The notes: a model not told the origin generated them from the sequence alone. A stretch of 64,000 bases of DNA from Acidimicrobiales bacterium (GCA_030448245.1 JAUJNH010000002.1:299473-363472), one strand, 5' to 3'; counted from the first letter of the stretch, positions 22,757 through 32,299 are shown. Numbers and translations are program-made.

Positions 22757-23340
22757 TGGCCGCCACCTACACGCCGCCCGACCTCTCGACCCGCCCCCGC
22801 CTCCGCCAGCGCTACGACAACGAGCTGCGGGCCCGGATCAAGGACACCCTGGGGCTGGCCAACGTCATGGAGGTCCCCCGCCTCGAGAAGATCGTCCTGA
22901 ACATGGGCGTCGGCCGGGCCGCCGCCCAGGCCAGCCTCCTCGAGGGCGCGGTCAAGGACATGACCCTCGTTGCCGGGCAGAAGCCGGTCGTCACCAAGGC
23001 CAAGAAGTCGATCGCCGGCTTCAAGCTGCGCGAGGGCTACGCCATCGGCTGCAAGGTCACCCTGCGGGGCGACCGCAAGTGGGAGTTCCTCGACCGGCTG
23101 ATCTCGGTGGCGATCCCCCGCATGCGGGACTTCCGCGGCATGCCCACTGGCGGCTTCGACGGCCGGGGCAACTACACCTTCGGGATCAGCGACCAGCTGA
23201 TCTTCCCGGAGCTCGACTACGACAAGATCGACCAGCCGCGGGGCATGGACATCTCGATCGTCACCACCGCACGCACCGATGCCGAAGGACGCGCCCTGCT
23301 CGACGCCTTCGGCTTCCCGTTCAAGCGCGAGGGGCAGTAG
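22756..23340 (+). CDS. rplE: 50S ribosomal protein L5
   Basis: L5 binds 5S rRNA and forms bridge B1b with S13. The ATG at 22756 gives [25 protein letters not shown]. Conserved blocks are [25 protein letters not shown] and [19 protein letters not shown]. The length is 194 aa. A frame extending to 22246 runs through rplX and rplN and was rejected. Confidence 0.98.
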   Translation: MAATYTPPDLSTRPRLRQRYDNELRARIKDTLGLANVMEVPRLEKIVLNMGVGRAAAQASLLEGAVKDMTLVAGQKPVVTKAKKSIAGFKLREGYAIGCKVTLRGDRKWEFLDRLISVAIPRMRDFRGMPTGGFDGRGNYTFGISDQLIFPELDYDKIDQPRGMDISIVTTARTDAEGRALLDAFGFPFKREGQ

Positions 23341-23345
23341 CAAAG

Positions 23346-23531
23346 ATGGCAAAGAAGGCACTCGTTCAAAAGGCACAGCGCACCCCGAAGTTCAAGGTGC
23401 GCGGCTACACCCGCTGCCAGCGCTGCGGCCGGCCCAAGGCCGTGTACCGCAAGTTCGGACTCTGCCGGATCTGCTTCCGGCACCTCGCCCTGGCCGGCGA
23501 GGTGCCCGGCGTCACCAAGAGCTCGTTGTAG
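23346..23531 (+). CDS. rpsN: 30S ribosomal protein S14, zinc-binding type
   Basis: This 61-aa S14 is the short C+ form: CQRCGRP and CRICFRH make the C-x2-C...C-x2-C zinc site. This is the ancestral version, kept here in the spc cluster; no zinc-free paralogue is visible in the window. It follows rplE by 5 nt with AGATGG context. Confidence 0.98.
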   Translation: MAKKALVQKAQRTPKFKVRGYTRCQRCGRPKAVYRKFGLCRICFRHLALAGEVPGVTKSSL

Positions 23532-23546
23532 GGAGGGAGCGACCAG

Positions 23547-23951
23547 ATGACGATGACCGACCCCATCGCCGACATGCTGACGCGCATCCGCAACGGCAAC
23601 GTGCAGTACCACGACGTGGTGCGCATGCCCTCCTCGAAGCAGAAGGAGGCCCTGGCCACGATCCTCCAGCAGGAGGGCTTCATCGCCGGCTTCCGGGTCA
23701 GCGACAACGAGGGCAGGCCCGGGCGCACGCTCGAGATCGACATGAAGTACCTGAACGACCGCACCCGTTCGATCCTCGGCCTGCGCCGGGTGTCGAAGCC
23801 CGGGCTGCGGGTCTACAGCCGGGCCGACAAGCTGCCTCGCGTCCTCGGCGGCCTCGGCGTCGCCGTCCTGTCCACCAGCCACGGGCTCATGACCGACAAG
23901 GAGGCGCACAAGCGCCGTGTCGGTGGCGAAGTCCTCTGCTACGTCTGGTAA
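23547..23951 (+). CDS. rpsH: 30S ribosomal protein S8
   Basis: S8 organises the 16S central domain and, in E. coli, represses the spc operon. The 134-aa protein begins [23 protein letters not shown] and ends with the conserved block [40 protein letters not shown] ribosome binding site precedes the ATG at about 9 nt. Confidence 0.98.
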   Translation: MTMTDPIADMLTRIRNGNVQYHDVVRMPSSKQKEALATILQQEGFIAGFRVSDNEGRPGRTLEIDMKYLNDRTRSILGLRRVSKPGLRVYSRADKLPRVLGGLGVAVLSTSHGLMTDKEAHKRRVGGEVLCYVW

Positions 23952-23966
23952 CGGGAGGAGCAGCAG

Positions 23967-24503
23967 ATGTCCCGCATCGGCCGACAGCCGATCACCGTCC
24001 CCGCCGGCGTCGAGGTGAACCTGAGCGGCCCGACCGTCGTCGTCAAGGGGCCCAAGGGCTTGCTCTCCCGCCAGGTGGCCGAGCCCATCGTGGTGCGCCA
24101 GGAGGACGGCGTCCTCGTCGTCGAGCGACCCAACGACGAGCGCCGCAGCCGCGCCCTGCACGGGCTGACCCGCACGCTCGTCCAGAACATGGTCACCGGC
24201 GTCACCGACGGCTTCTCGAAGGAGCTGGAGATCGTCGGCGTCGGCTACCGCGCCGCCCTCCAGGGCCAGAGCCTGCAGCTCGCCCTCGGGTTCAGCCACG
24301 GCGTCAACGTCCCGGCCCCCGAGGGCATCACGTTCGAGGTCCCCGCCCCGACCCGCGTGGTCGTCCGCGGCGTCGACAAGGAGCAGGTGGGGCAGGTCGC
24401 CGCCAACATCCGCAAGATCCGCAAGCCCGAGCCCTACAAGGGCAAGGGCGTCCGCTACCTGGGCGAGCGGGTCCAGCGCAAGGCCGGGAAGGCAGCCAAG
24501 TAG
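23967..24503 (+). CDS. rplF: 50S ribosomal protein L6
   Basis: L6 sits near the factor-binding site and L7/L12 stalk. The 178-aa protein has the double domain of the family: [16 protein letters not shown] at the start and the C-terminal [20 protein letters not shown]-type signature (here [14 protein letters not shown]). The ribosome binding site GGGAGGAG lies 8 nt before the ATG. Confidence 0.98.
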   Translation: MSRIGRQPITVPAGVEVNLSGPTVVVKGPKGLLSRQVAEPIVVRQEDGVLVVERPNDERRSRALHGLTRTLVQNMVTGVTDGFSKELEIVGVGYRAALQGQSLQLALGFSHGVNVPAPEGITFEVPAPTRVVVRGVDKEQVGQVAANIRKIRKPEPYKGKGVRYLGERVQRKAGKAAK

Positions 24504-24505
24504 CC

Positions 24506-24874
24506 ATGAGCGTCTCCACCAAGGACAAGCAGCTGGGCCGGGCTCGGCGCCACCACCGGCTCCGCAAGAAGGTCACGGGCACCGAGCTGCGCCCCCGCCT
24601 CGCCGTCTTCCGCTCCAACAAGCACATCGTCGCCCAGGTGATCGACGACCGCGCCGGCCGCACCCTGGCGGCGGCGTCGACCCACGAGCCCGACCTGCGC
24701 GGCGCCGGGAGCACCAGCAACAAGGAGGCGGCGACCGCGGTCGGCCGCCTCGTGGCCGAGCGGGCCCAGGCCGCCGGCATCACCACCGTGGTGTTCGACC
24801 GCGGTGGCTTCGTGTACCACGGGCGCATCGCCGCCCTCGCTGACGCCGCCCGCGAGGCGGGGCTGGAGTTCTAG
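24506..24874 (+). CDS. rplR: 50S ribosomal protein L18
   Basis: L18 binds 5S rRNA with L5. The ATG at 24506 gives 122 aa with [32 protein letters not shown] and the C-terminal [26 protein letters not shown] in two blocks. It starts 2 nt after the rplF stop. The longer frame beginning at 23279 is out of register with rpsN and rpsH and is not coding. Confidence 0.98.
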   Translation: MSVSTKDKQLGRARRHHRLRKKVTGTELRPRLAVFRSNKHIVAQVIDDRAGRTLAAASTHEPDLRGAGSTSNKEAATAVGRLVAERAQAAGITTVVFDRGGFVYHGRIAALADAAREAGLEF

Positions 24875-24880
24875 ATCCCC

Positions 24881-25432
24881 ATGGCTGACATGAACCTCGA
24901 AGAGCGCCCGATCGGCAGGCCCCGCCGGGTCTCCAAGGTCGTCCAGGGCGGGCGACGCTTCTCCTTCAGCGCGCTCATGGTCGTGGGTGACGGCAACGGC
25001 CGGGTCGGCCTCGGCATCGGCAAGGCCAAGGAGGTCGGCCTGGCCATGCAAAAGGCAGTCGAGGAGGCCAAGAAGGAGCTGTTCAGCGTGCCGCTGGCCG
25101 GCTCCACGATCGTGCACCCGATCATCGGCGTCTCGGGCGCCGGCCGGGTCCTGCTCCAGCCGGCCGCTCCCGGTACCGGCGTCATCGCCGGTGGCGCCGC
25201 CCGCGCCGTGCTCGAGGTGGCCGGGATCCACGACGTGCTCTGCAAGTCGCTCGGCTCCTCCAACGCCATCAACGTCGCTCGGGCCACCATCGAAGGGCTG
25301 CGCAGCCTCCAGGCCCCCGAAGAGGTGGCTCGCCGCCGCGGCCTCAGCCTCGGCGAGGTGACCCCGAAGGGTGTGCTCGACGCCTACCAGGAGCGCCAGC
25401 GGGGCCGGCACGTGCCCACCGAGGTGGCCTGA
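24881..25432 (+). CDS. rpsE: 30S ribosomal protein S5
   Basis: S5 affects decoding fidelity and lies at the mRNA entry channel. The 183-aa protein has [23 protein letters not shown] and [10 protein letters not shown]-type glycine loops (here [17 protein letters not shown]), and the S5 C-terminal block [21 protein letters not shown]. It starts 6 nt after rplR and overlaps rpmD by one base. Confidence 0.98.
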   Translation: MADMNLEERPIGRPRRVSKVVQGGRRFSFSALMVVGDGNGRVGLGIGKAKEVGLAMQKAVEEAKKELFSVPLAGSTIVHPIIGVSGAGRVLLQPAAPGTGVIAGGAARAVLEVAGIHDVLCKSLGSSNAINVARATIEGLRSLQAPEEVARRRGLSLGEVTPKGVLDAYQERQRGRHVPTEVA

Positions 25433-25644
25433 TGGTGCCTCCCGCTCCGCAGGGCCGCCCGGGCCCAGGCCTCAAGGTGACCCAGGTCAAGTCGTCCATC
25501 GGGACCAAGCCCAAGCACCGGGGGACGCTGCGAGCGCTGGGCCTGCGGGGCATCGGCCAGACGAACACGCTGCCTGACCGCCCCGAGATCCGAGGCATGC
25601 TCGCCAGGGTCCCCCACCTGGTCAAGATCGAGGAGATCTCATGA
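25432..25644 (+). CDS. rpmD: 50S ribosomal protein L30
   Basis: A 70-aa L30 with the core [20 protein letters not shown] and [22 protein letters not shown] proline-rich N-terminal extension of about 13 residues precedes the core; a start further in is not excluded but the ATG overlaps the rpsE stop (TGATG). The stop overlaps the rplO ATG as ATGA. Confidence 0.96.
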   Translation: MVPPAPQGRPGPGLKVTQVKSSIGTKPKHRGTLRALGLRGIGQTNTLPDRPEIRGMLARVPHLVKIEEIS

Positions 25645-26126
25645 AGGTCCACGAGCTCAAGCCCGCGCCGGGCTCCAGCAAGGCCAAGCGGCGCGTCGGC
25701 CGCGGCATCGCCGGCAAGGGGGGCAAGACCGCCGGTCGCGGCACCAAGGGCCAAAAGGCCCGCAACAACGTCAAGCCCGGGTTCGAGGGCGGTCAGCTGC
25801 CGCTCGTCCAGCGCATCCCGAAGCTGCGGGGCTTCAACAACCCCTTCCGGGTCGAGTACGTGGTCATCAACGTCGGCGACCTCGGCGACCTCGGGATCAC
25901 CGAGGTGACGCCGGCCGCCCTGCGGACCAGGGGCCTGATCCCGAAGAAGGGCCTGGTGAAGGTGCTCGGGAACGGCGAGCTGACGACCGCGCTCACCGTG
26001 TCGGCCCACGCCTTCTCGAAGTCGGCCGAGCACGCGATCACCGCAGCCGGCGGTAGCGTGGCCGTGCTGCCCAAGCCGTGGGCCGTACGGCCGGCGGCGC
26101 AGGGCAACCACCTGGCGAACCGCTGA
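25641..26126 (+). CDS. rplO: 50S ribosomal protein L15
   Basis: A late-assembly 50S protein. The 161-aa sequence has the glycine-rich N-terminal arm [22 protein letters not shown] and [20 protein letters not shown]. The C-terminal domain ending around [15 protein letters not shown] is standard. About 50 nt separate it from secY, with no promoter seen, so secY probably shares the spc transcript. Confidence 0.97.
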   Translation: MKVHELKPAPGSSKAKRRVGRGIAGKGGKTAGRGTKGQKARNNVKPGFEGGQLPLVQRIPKLRGFNNPFRVEYVVINVGDLGDLGITEVTPAALRTRGLIPKKGLVKVLGNGELTTALTVSAHAFSKSAEHAITAAGGSVAVLPKPWAVRPAAQGNHLANR

Positions 26127-26175
26127 TCACCGTCTTCCTGCGAATGCAGCATCCACCAACTCCACAGAGGGCTCG

Positions 26176-27483
26176 TTGCTCACCAACCTGGCGAACGTCT
26201 TCCGGGTCAAGGACCTGCGGAACAAGATCCTGTTCACGCTCCTCGTCATCGCCATCTACCGGCTCGGGTCGCACATCCCGGTGCCTGGCATCAGCTTCGA
26301 GAAGGTGGACCAGCTCCAGAACGAGTCGGAGACGGGCGGGGTCCTCAGCTTCCTGAACCTGTTCAGCGGGGGCGCGCTCACCCGCTTCAGCATCTTCAGC
26401 CTCGGGATCATGCCGTACATCACCTCCAGCATCATCATCCAGCTGCTGCAGACGGTGATCCCCAAGCTCGACCAGTGGCGCAAGGAAGGTGCCGTTGGCC
26501 AGCGCAAGCTCACCCAGACCACGCGCTACGTCACCGTCGCCATCGCCCTGGTGCAGAGCACCGGCCTCGGGTTCGCCATGCACAACGGGGGTGGCAACCT
26601 GGGCTTCAACACCGACCTGTTCGTCGAGTTCAACACCCCGCGCCTGGCACTCGTGGTGGCCACCATGACCGCCGGCACCGCCGTCGTCATGTGGCTCGGC
26701 GAGACCGTCACCTCGCGCGGCATCGGCCAGGGCATGTCGATCCTGATCTTCGCCAACGTCGTGGCCGGGTTGCCGGCGGGCGGCGCCGCCATCCGCGCTG
26801 AGGGCGGGAACGTGATCTTCGCCCTGGCCCTGCTGTTCGCGGCCGGGATGCTGATGGCGATCGTGTTCGTCGAGCAGGGCCAGCGCCGCATCCCGGTGAT
26901 GTTCGCCAAGCGCCAGGTGGGCCGGCGCCTCTACGGCGGGCAGAGCACCTACATCCCGATGAAGGTGAACCAGTCGGGGGTGATCCCGATCATCTTCGCC
27001 AGCTCGGTCCTGTCGTTCCCGGTGCTCCTGTCGAACGTGGTGGGCTCCGACGGCTGGCGGGGCGCCATCCAGCGGTTCATCAACGACCACCTGGTGAACT
27101 CGCGGGACTTCGTCTACATCGGCCTGTACTTCGCCATGATCATCGGCTTCGCCTACTTCTACACGTCGATCTCGTTCGACCCCCACCAGCAGGCCGACTA
27201 CATCAAGAAGCAGGGCGGCTACATCCCTGGCATCCGTCCCGGCGCCCCCACCGAGCGCTACCTCAACCACATCATGAACCGCATCACCCTGCCGGGTGCG
27301 ATGTTCGTCGGCTTCCTGGCCGTAGCCCCGTCGATCCTGTTCCGAACGCTCGGTGACAACGTGGCGAACTTCCCGTTCGCCGGCACCACCATCCTGATCG
27401 CAGTCGGCGTCGCCCTCGAGACCATGAAGCAGATCGACAGCCAGCTCATGATGCGGAACTACGAAGGCTTCCTGGCCAAGTAG
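26176..27483 (+). CDS. secY: Protein translocase subunit SecY
   Basis: SecY is the channel of the Sec preprotein translocase in the cytoplasmic membrane. The 435-aa protein has about ten hydrophobic segments. Signatures include GSHIPVPGI in TM1 region, the plug-side FNLFSGGALTRFSIFSLGIMPYI area (two conserved blocks) and GIIPIIFASS-type TM7 sequence (SGVIPIIFASSVLSFP). I chose the TTG at 26176 (after CAGAGGG) because it gives MLTNLANVFRVKDLRNKI, the family N-terminus. The adk ATG follows the stop with no gap. Confidence 0.97.
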   Translation: MLTNLANVFRVKDLRNKILFTLLVIAIYRLGSHIPVPGISFEKVDQLQNESETGGVLSFLNLFSGGALTRFSIFSLGIMPYITSSIIIQLLQTVIPKLDQWRKEGAVGQRKLTQTTRYVTVAIALVQSTGLGFAMHNGGGNLGFNTDLFVEFNTPRLALVVATMTAGTAVVMWLGETVTSRGIGQGMSILIFANVVAGLPAGGAAIRAEGGNVIFALALLFAAGMLMAIVFVEQGQRRIPVMFAKRQVGRRLYGGQSTYIPMKVNQSGVIPIIFASSVLSFPVLLSNVVGSDGWRGAIQRFINDHLVNSRDFVYIGLYFAMIIGFAYFYTSISFDPHQQADYIKKQGGYIPGIRPGAPTERYLNHIMNRITLPGAMFVGFLAVAPSILFRTLGDNVANFPFAGTTILIAVGVALETMKQIDSQLMMRNYEGFLAK

Positions 27484-28152
27484 ATGGTCCCGGGAGCCCG
27501 GTTGGTCATCCTGGGGCGGCAGGGGGCCGGCAAGGGGACGCAGTGCATGCGCCTCGCCCGCCACTACGTGGTGCCCCACGTGTCGACCGGTGACATCTTC
27601 CGGGCCGCGGTGAAGGCGGGCACCGAGTTCGGCGAGCGGGCCGAGGAGTACATGGTGGCGGGCAAGCTGGTGCCCGACGAGATCGTGATCGGGGTCGTCC
27701 GCGAGCGGCTCTGCCAGCGCGACGCAAGGGCGCGGGGGTTCATCCTGGACGGCTTCCCCCGCACGGCGGCCCAGGCCGAGGTCCTCGACGAGATGCTCGA
27801 CGAGGAGGGGATGCCACTCGACCTGACCATCGACCTCGAGATCAAGGAGGAGGACGCCCTCGCCCGCCTGGCCACCCGGCGGGTGTGCTCGACCTGCGCC
27901 ACGATCTACTCCACCAGCCGCCCGCCATCGATCAACTGGACGTGCGACAACTGCGGTGGCGAGGTCGTGCAGCGCCTGGACGACACCGAGGAGGCGATCC
28001 GCAAGCGGCTGGCCGACTACAACGACCTGACCACGCCGCTCATCGACTGGTACGAGGCGAGGGGGTCGCTGGTGCAGATCGACGCCATCGGGACACCCGA
28101 CGAGGTGCTTGCCCGGATGGTGCACGCCATTGACTCCCGCAAGCAGGCGTAG
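27484..28152 (+). CDS. adk: Adenylate kinase, zinc LID type
   Basis: Adk interconverts ATP plus AMP and two ADP. The P-loop is GRQGAGKGTQ near residue 10 and the AMP-site run FPRTAAQAEVLDEML follows the FILDG strand. The LID carries four cysteines (C135, C138, C154, C157) in C-x2-C pairs, so it is the zinc-binding form found in Gram-positive lineages. The length of 222 aa is normal. It sits between secY and map, the common spc-operon order. Confidence 0.97.
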   Translation: MVPGARLVILGRQGAGKGTQCMRLARHYVVPHVSTGDIFRAAVKAGTEFGERAEEYMVAGKLVPDEIVIGVVRERLCQRDARARGFILDGFPRTAAQAEVLDEMLDEEGMPLDLTIDLEIKEEDALARLATRRVCSTCATIYSTSRPPSINWTCDNCGGEVVQRLDDTEEAIRKRLADYNDLTTPLIDWYEARGSLVQIDAIGTPDEVLARMVHAIDSRKQA

Positions 28153-28154
28153 CC

Positions 28155-28913
28155 GTGCCGGGGAAGCGCAAGACGCCCGAGCAGGTGGCCACCATGCGCC
28201 GGGCCGGACGGGTGGTGGCCCTCATGCACGAAGCGGTGCGGGAGGCGGCGGTGCCGGGTGCGCTGCTGAGCGACCTCGACGTCGTGGCCAGGGACGTGCT
28301 CGAGCGGAGCGGGGCGACGTCCAACTTCCTCGGCTACCACGGCTACCCGGCGGTGCTCTGCGCCAGCCCCAACGACACGGTCCTCCACGGCGTCCCGAAC
28401 GGCACCCGGCTCCAGGAGGGTGACCTGCTGAGCGTCGACTGCGGGGCCGTCATCGACGGGTGGCACGGCGACGCCGCCTTCTCCATGGTGGTCGGCGGCG
28501 ACGCCGCAAATCCGGAGGCGGCTGCGCTGATCCACACGGTCGAGGCCGCGCTGGCCGCCGGCATCGCCGCCCTCCACCACGGAGGAAGGGTCGGCGACGT
28601 GGCCAAGGCGGTGACCAGGGTGGCGCGGGGGGCAGGCTGCGACGTCGTCAAGCACTACGTCGGCCACGGGATCGGCCGGCAGATGCACGAGCTGCCCGAC
28701 GTGCCGAACCTGTGGCCGTTCGACGGCCCGAACCCGCGGGTGCGGGCCGGCATGTGCGTGGCCGTCGAGCCGATCATCACGGCAGGCCGAGCACGGGTGG
28801 CCACCGAGGTCGACGGCTGGACGGTCAAGACGCTCGACGGCAGCCTGTCGGCCCACGCCGAGCACTCGGTTCACATCAGCGAGGACGGCCCGGTCATCCT
28901 CACGCTCCCGTAG
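28155..28913 (+). CDS. map: Methionine aminopeptidase, type I
   Basis: Map removes the initiator methionine from nascent proteins. The 252-aa sequence has the pita-bread fold motifs: a substrate His in LGYHGYP, metal ligands in SVDCGAVIDGWHGDAAF, HYVGHGIGRQMHE, and EPIIT. It has no N-terminal zinc finger extension. The GTG start comes 2 nt after adk. A perfect hairpin begins at the base after its stop, ending the spc transcript. Confidence 0.97.
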   Translation: MPGKRKTPEQVATMRRAGRVVALMHEAVREAAVPGALLSDLDVVARDVLERSGATSNFLGYHGYPAVLCASPNDTVLHGVPNGTRLQEGDLLSVDCGAVIDGWHGDAAFSMVVGGDAANPEAAALIHTVEAALAAGIAALHHGGRVGDVAKAVTRVARGAGCDVVKHYVGHGIGRQMHELPDVPNLWPFDGPNPRVRAGMCVAVEPIITAGRARVATEVDGWTVKTLDGSLSAHAEHSVHISEDGPVILTLP

Positions 28914-28938
28914 CGGGAGGGGGGCAGGCCCCCTCCCG
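28914..28938 (+). terminator. Terminator after map
   Basis: CGGGAGGGGG (28914-28923) pairs perfectly with CCCCCTCCCG (28929-28938) around a 5-nt loop, beginning at the base after the map stop. A second hairpin follows at 28978-28996. Confidence 0.75.
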
Positions 28939-28949
28939 ACCTCCCCCCG

Positions 28950-29010
28950 GCGCGGCCGGCGTGGCTCCGAGGTTGTCGGGCCGGCGGAGCCGGCCCTCGG
29001 GCGCCCAGGC
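28950..29010 (+). repeat. Intergenic hairpin repeat, copy A
   Basis: This segment (consensus CGGCGCGRCCGRCG...GTCGGGC...GGCGGAGCC...CCCTCGGGCG) recurs after truA. Here it contains a perfect stem GGGCCGGC (28978-28985) with GCCGGCCC (28989-28996). Both copies lie at operon ends, so it may be a mobile or conserved terminator-like element. Confidence 0.55.
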
Positions 29011-29024
29011 CTTGCCTCCTGGCC

Positions 29025-29054
29025 TTGCCGCTTCTGGACCAGGCCACGTATGCT
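29025..29054 (+). promoter_or_regulatory. Promoter of infA-rpmJ-rpsM... operon
   Basis: TTGCCG (29025-29030) and TATGCT (29049-29054) are 18 nt apart. Initiation near 29061 would leave about 108 nt of leader before infA. It provides a separate transcript for the alpha operon. Confidence 0.7.
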
Positions 29055-29168
29055 GGCGGGCTGTCTGTGTGATGGGGTCAGCGCGCCCTTCACGCAGTCT
29101 CCTGCAGGTTGGCGTACGCAGCCAGCACGCGGGGTGATCCCGACGATCCATCCATCTCGGAGGCTCTT

Positions 29169-29399
29169 CTGCCCAAGGACAAGGTCAAGGAAGAAGGCAT
29201 CACCATGGAGGGCACGGTCATCGAGCCGCTGCCCAACGCCATGTTCAAGGTTGAGCTGGAGAACGGGCACACGCTGCTCGCCTACAGCTCGGGGAAGATG
29301 CGCATGCACCGGATCCGGATCCTGCCGGGCGACCGCGTGCAGGTCGAGATCACCCCCTACGACCTCGAGCGGGCACGAATCGTCTACCGCTACAAGTAG
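29169..29399 (+). CDS. infA: Translation initiation factor IF-1
   Basis: IF-1 blocks the 30S A site during initiation. The core is [18 protein letters not shown], then [23 protein letters not shown] and ARIVYRYK. The start needs care. ATG 29205 gives only 64 aa and loses the residues that precede EGTV in the family. CTG 29169 gives [11 protein letters not shown] before it (76 aa) and lies 6 nt after GGAGG (29158-29162). I therefore favour a CTG start. rpmJ follows after about 50 nt. Confidence 0.85.
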   Translation: MPKDKVKEEGITMEGTVIEPLPNAMFKVELENGHTLLAYSSGKMRMHRIRILPGDRVQVEITPYDLERARIVYRYK

Positions 29400-29450
29400 C
29401 CCGGGGCGCCGGGTCGACGACGAAGTGAAAGGTCTGGTGGAGCGCGGCAC

Positions 29451-29564
29451 ATGAAGGTCAAGCCGAGCGTCAAGCCCATGTGTGAGAAGTGCAAGGTCAT
29501 CCGCCGGCACGGGCGCGTCATGGTGATCTGCGAGAACGCCCGCCACAAGCAGCGGCAGGGATAA
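29451..29564 (+). CDS. rpmJ: 50S ribosomal protein L36
   Basis: This 37-aa protein is [20 protein letters not shown] followed by a C-terminal half with [12 protein letters not shown]. The C-x2-C...C...H zinc ligands of the C+ form are present (C11, C14, C27, H32), matching the zinc-type S14. Being so short it is easily overlooked. rpsM starts 21 nt downstream after AGGAAG. Confidence 0.95.
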   Translation: MKVKPSVKPMCEKCKVIRRHGRVMVICENARHKQRQG

Positions 29565-29585
29565 GGGAAGAGGGAACTCAGGAAG

Positions 29586-29963
29586 ATGGCCCGCATCGCC
29601 GGCGTCGACATCCCCCGCGAGAAGCGGTTGGTCGTCGCCCTCACCTACATCTACGGCATCGGCCGCCCGATCGCCGAGCGCACCTGCGCGGCCACCACCA
29701 TCGACGAGGGCACCAGGGTCCGCGACCTCACCGACGAGGAGGTCGTCCGCCTCCGCGGCTGGATCGACGACAACGTCCGGGTCGAGGGCGACCTCCGGCG
29801 CGAGGTCGACCAGGACATCCGCCGCAAGATGGAGATCGGCTCCTACCAGGGCATCCGCCACCGCAAGGGCCTGCCCGTGCGGGGCCAGCGCACCCAGACC
29901 AACGCCCGGACCCGCAAGGGCCCGAAGAAGACCGTGGCCGGCAAGAAGAAGGCGAGGAAGTAG
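29586..29963 (+). CDS. rpsM: 30S ribosomal protein S13
   Basis: S13 bridges the 30S head with L5 and contacts P-site tRNA through its tail. The 125-aa product starts [22 protein letters not shown] (family start), includes [19 protein letters not shown] and ends in a lysine-rich tail [12 protein letters not shown]. The final base of its stop is the first base of the rpsK GTG. Confidence 0.98.
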   Translation: MARIAGVDIPREKRLVVALTYIYGIGRPIAERTCAATTIDEGTRVRDLTDEEVVRLRGWIDDNVRVEGDLRREVDQDIRRKMEIGSYQGIRHRKGLPVRGQRTQTNARTRKGPKKTVAGKKKARK

Positions 29964-30361
29964 TGGCCAAGCCCAAGCCGGGTGGCCGCCGCCCCCGTCG
30001 CCGCGAGCGCAAGAACGTCACCTACGGCGTCGTGCACATCAAGAGCTCGTTCAACAACACGATCGTCTCCATCAGCGACCAGGAGGGCAACGTCATCTCC
30101 TGGGCGTCGGCGGGCAACGTCGGGTTCAAGGGCAGCCGCAAGTCGACGCCCTTCGCCGCCCAGATGGCAGCCGAGGCTGCCGCCCGGCGGGCCATGGAGC
30201 ACGGCCTGCGCAAGGTCGACGTCTACGTGAAGGGCCCGGGCTCGGGCCGCGAGACGGCGATCCGCTCGATCATGAACACCGGCATCGAGGTGGCGGGGAT
30301 CAAGGACGTCACCCCGATCCCCCACAACGGCTGCCGCCCCAAGAAGCGTCGGAGGGTCTGA
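29963..30361 (+). CDS. rpsK: 30S ribosomal protein S11
   Basis: S11 forms part of the mRNA exit platform. GTG 29963 (TAGTG overlap) gives 132 aa beginning [18 protein letters not shown], then [18 protein letters not shown] and the C-terminal [22 protein letters not shown] longer frame from 29489 is the rpsM shadow. Confidence 0.98.
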   Translation: MAKPKPGGRRPRRRERKNVTYGVVHIKSSFNNTIVSISDQEGNVISWASAGNVGFKGSRKSTPFAAQMAAEAAARRAMEHGLRKVDVYVKGPGSGRETAIRSIMNTGIEVAGIKDVTPIPHNGCRPKKRRRV

Positions 30362-30362
30362 C

Positions 30363-30989
30363 ATGGCTCGCTACACCGGACCCGTCTGCCGGCTGTGCCG
30401 GCGGGAGAAGATGAAGCTGTTCCTGAAGGGCCCCAAGTGCGACTCGATGAAGTGCCCGATCGAGCGCCGGCCCTACCCGCCCGGCCAGCACGGCCGGGGC
30501 CGGGTGCGCAACGCGTCCGAGTACCAGGGCCAGCTGCGTGAGAAGCAAAAGGCGCGCCGCATCTACGGCATCCTCGAGAAGCAGTTCTACCGCTACTACA
30601 CCGAGGCCGTGCGCCAGCAGGGCATCACCGGCGAGAACCTCCTGCGCCTCCTCGAGCTGCGCCTCGACAACGTGGCGTTCCGCGCCGGCTGGGGCGCCAG
30701 CCGCAACCAGGCCCGCCAGCTGGTCCGCCACGGCCACGTCACCGTGAACGACAAGCGGGTCACCATCCCCTCGTTCCGCGTCCGCAAGGGCGACGTCGTG
30801 GCCATCGGCCCAAAGGCGCGCGACTTCATCGTGATCCGCCACAACCTCGACACCATCGATCGCCAGGTCGTCCCGTGGCTCGAACGGGGCCAGGAGGGCA
30901 TGGCCGTGACCGTGCGCGACCTCCCGCTGCGCGAGCACATCGACGTCCCCGTCCGCGAGCAGCTCATCGTCGAGCTCTACTCCAAGTAG
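30363..30989 (+). CDS. rpsD: 30S ribosomal protein S4
   Basis: S4 initiates 30S assembly. The 208-aa sequence has the N-terminal zinc-type cysteines (CRLCRREKMKL, C31-like and SMKCPIERR) and the S4 RNA-binding domain RLDNVAFRAGWGASRNQARQ. It begins 1 nt after rpsK and is followed by rpoA after 10 nt with TAGGAGG. Confidence 0.98.
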   Translation: MARYTGPVCRLCRREKMKLFLKGPKCDSMKCPIERRPYPPGQHGRGRVRNASEYQGQLREKQKARRIYGILEKQFYRYYTEAVRQQGITGENLLRLLELRLDNVAFRAGWGASRNQARQLVRHGHVTVNDKRVTIPSFRVRKGDVVAIGPKARDFIVIRHNLDTIDRQVVPWLERGQEGMAVTVRDLPLREHIDVPVREQLIVELYSK

Positions 30990-30999
30990 GAGGCGCCCC

Positions 31000-31938
31000 A
31001 TGCTCACCATCCCCCGTCCCGTCATCGAAGCCGTCACCGACGACGAAGGCGACCGCCAGCGGTTCTCCATCAGTCCGCTGGTCAAGGGCTTCGGCTTCAC
31101 CCTCGGCAACTCGCTCCGGCGCACGCTGCTGTCCTCCATCCCCGGTGCGGCCGTCACCCAGGTCCGCTTCGACGACGCCCTCCACGAGTTCGACACCCTG
31201 CCGGGCATCAAGGAGGACGTCACCGACATCATCCTGAACGTGAAGGACATCGTCCTGCGCTCGCAGGCCGAGGAACCGGTCACCGTCCGCCTCGACGTGC
31301 GCGGCCCCGGCCAGGTCACCGCGGGCGACATCCAGCTCACGTCCGACGTCGAGGTGCTGAACCCCGAGCTGGTGCTGGCCACGCTGAACGCCAAGGGCCG
31401 GCTGGCCATCGACCTCACGGTCGAGCGGGGCAAGGCCTACGCCTCGGCCGACAAGAACAAGAAGAGCCAGACGATCGGCGTCATCCCCGTCGACGCCATC
31501 TTCTCGCCCGTCCGCCGGGTGGCGATCCTGGTCGAGAACACCCGGGTCGAGCAGGACACCGACTACGACAAGCTCATCCTCGACATCGAGACCGACGGGT
31601 CGATCAGCCCGGCCGAGGCCCTGGCCTCTGCCGGGGCCACGCTCCGCGAGGTGATGGAGCTGGTGGCGTCGATGAGCGACGACCCGCAGGGACTCTCGCT
31701 CGGCGACGTCGGCGCTTCCACCTCGGGCAGCCCCGACCTCGACCTGCCGATCGAGGAGCTCGACCTGTCCGAGCGGCCCCGGAACTGCTTGAAGCGGGCG
31801 CAGATCAACACGATCGGCGAGCTGGTGCTGAAGACCGAGGACGACCTCCTCGCCATCACCAACTTCGGCCAGAAGTCCCTCGACGAGGTCCTCGTCAAGC
31901 TCGACGAGCGGGGTCTCGTGCTCCGCTCCAGGGAGTAG
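31000..31938 (+). CDS. rpoA: DNA-directed RNA polymerase subunit alpha
   Basis: Alpha dimerises to scaffold polymerase assembly. The N-terminal domain shows FTLGNSLRRTLLSSIPG and VLDVRGPG-type sequence. The C-terminal domain (about residue 240 onward), which contacts UP elements and activators, has LSERPRNCLKRAQINTIGELV and NFGQKSLDEV. The length of 312 aa is normal. Its place between rpsD and rplQ is the universal arrangement. Confidence 0.99.
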   Translation: MLTIPRPVIEAVTDDEGDRQRFSISPLVKGFGFTLGNSLRRTLLSSIPGAAVTQVRFDDALHEFDTLPGIKEDVTDIILNVKDIVLRSQAEEPVTVRLDVRGPGQVTAGDIQLTSDVEVLNPELVLATLNAKGRLAIDLTVERGKAYASADKNKKSQTIGVIPVDAIFSPVRRVAILVENTRVEQDTDYDKLILDIETDGSISPAEALASAGATLREVMELVASMSDDPQGLSLGDVGASTSGSPDLDLPIEELDLSERPRNCLKRAQINTIGELVLKTEDDLLAITNFGQKSLDEVLVKLDERGLVLRSRE

Positions 31939-31945
31939 GCCGGCC

Positions 31946-32299
31946 ATGCGGGGCACGCCCAGGCGGGGCCAGCGGTTCGGCGGCGACGCCGCCCACCAGA
32001 AGGCCATGTTCGGCAACCTGGTGGCCAGCCTCATCGCGGCCGAGGCCATCGTCACCACCGAGGCCAAGGCCAAGGCGCTGCGGCCGGTGGTCGAGCGGGT
32101 GATCACCAAGGGGAAGAAGGGCGGGCTCCACAACCACCGCCAGGTCGTGTCCTTCATCCGTGACAAGGACATGGCGGCCAAGCTGTTCGATGAGATCGGC
32201 CCCCGCTACGCCGACCGCAACGGCGGCTACACGCGCATCCTGAAGCTGGGCCCCCGCCACGGCGACAACGCCCCGATGGCGCGCATCGAACTGTTGTAG
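31946..32299 (+). CDS. rplQ: 50S ribosomal protein L17
   Basis: L17 lies on the back of the 50S subunit near the tunnel exit. The 117-aa form starts MRGTPRRGQRFGGDAAHQKAM and includes NLVASLIAAEAIVTTEAKAKALRP, matching the short actinobacterial length without the acidic extension seen on L4 or L22 here. The truA TTG directly follows its TAG. Confidence 0.97.
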   Translation: MRGTPRRGQRFGGDAAHQKAMFGNLVASLIAAEAIVTTEAKAKALRPVVERVITKGKKGGLHNHRQVVSFIRDKDMAAKLFDEIGPRYADRNGGYTRILKLGPRHGDNAPMARIELL

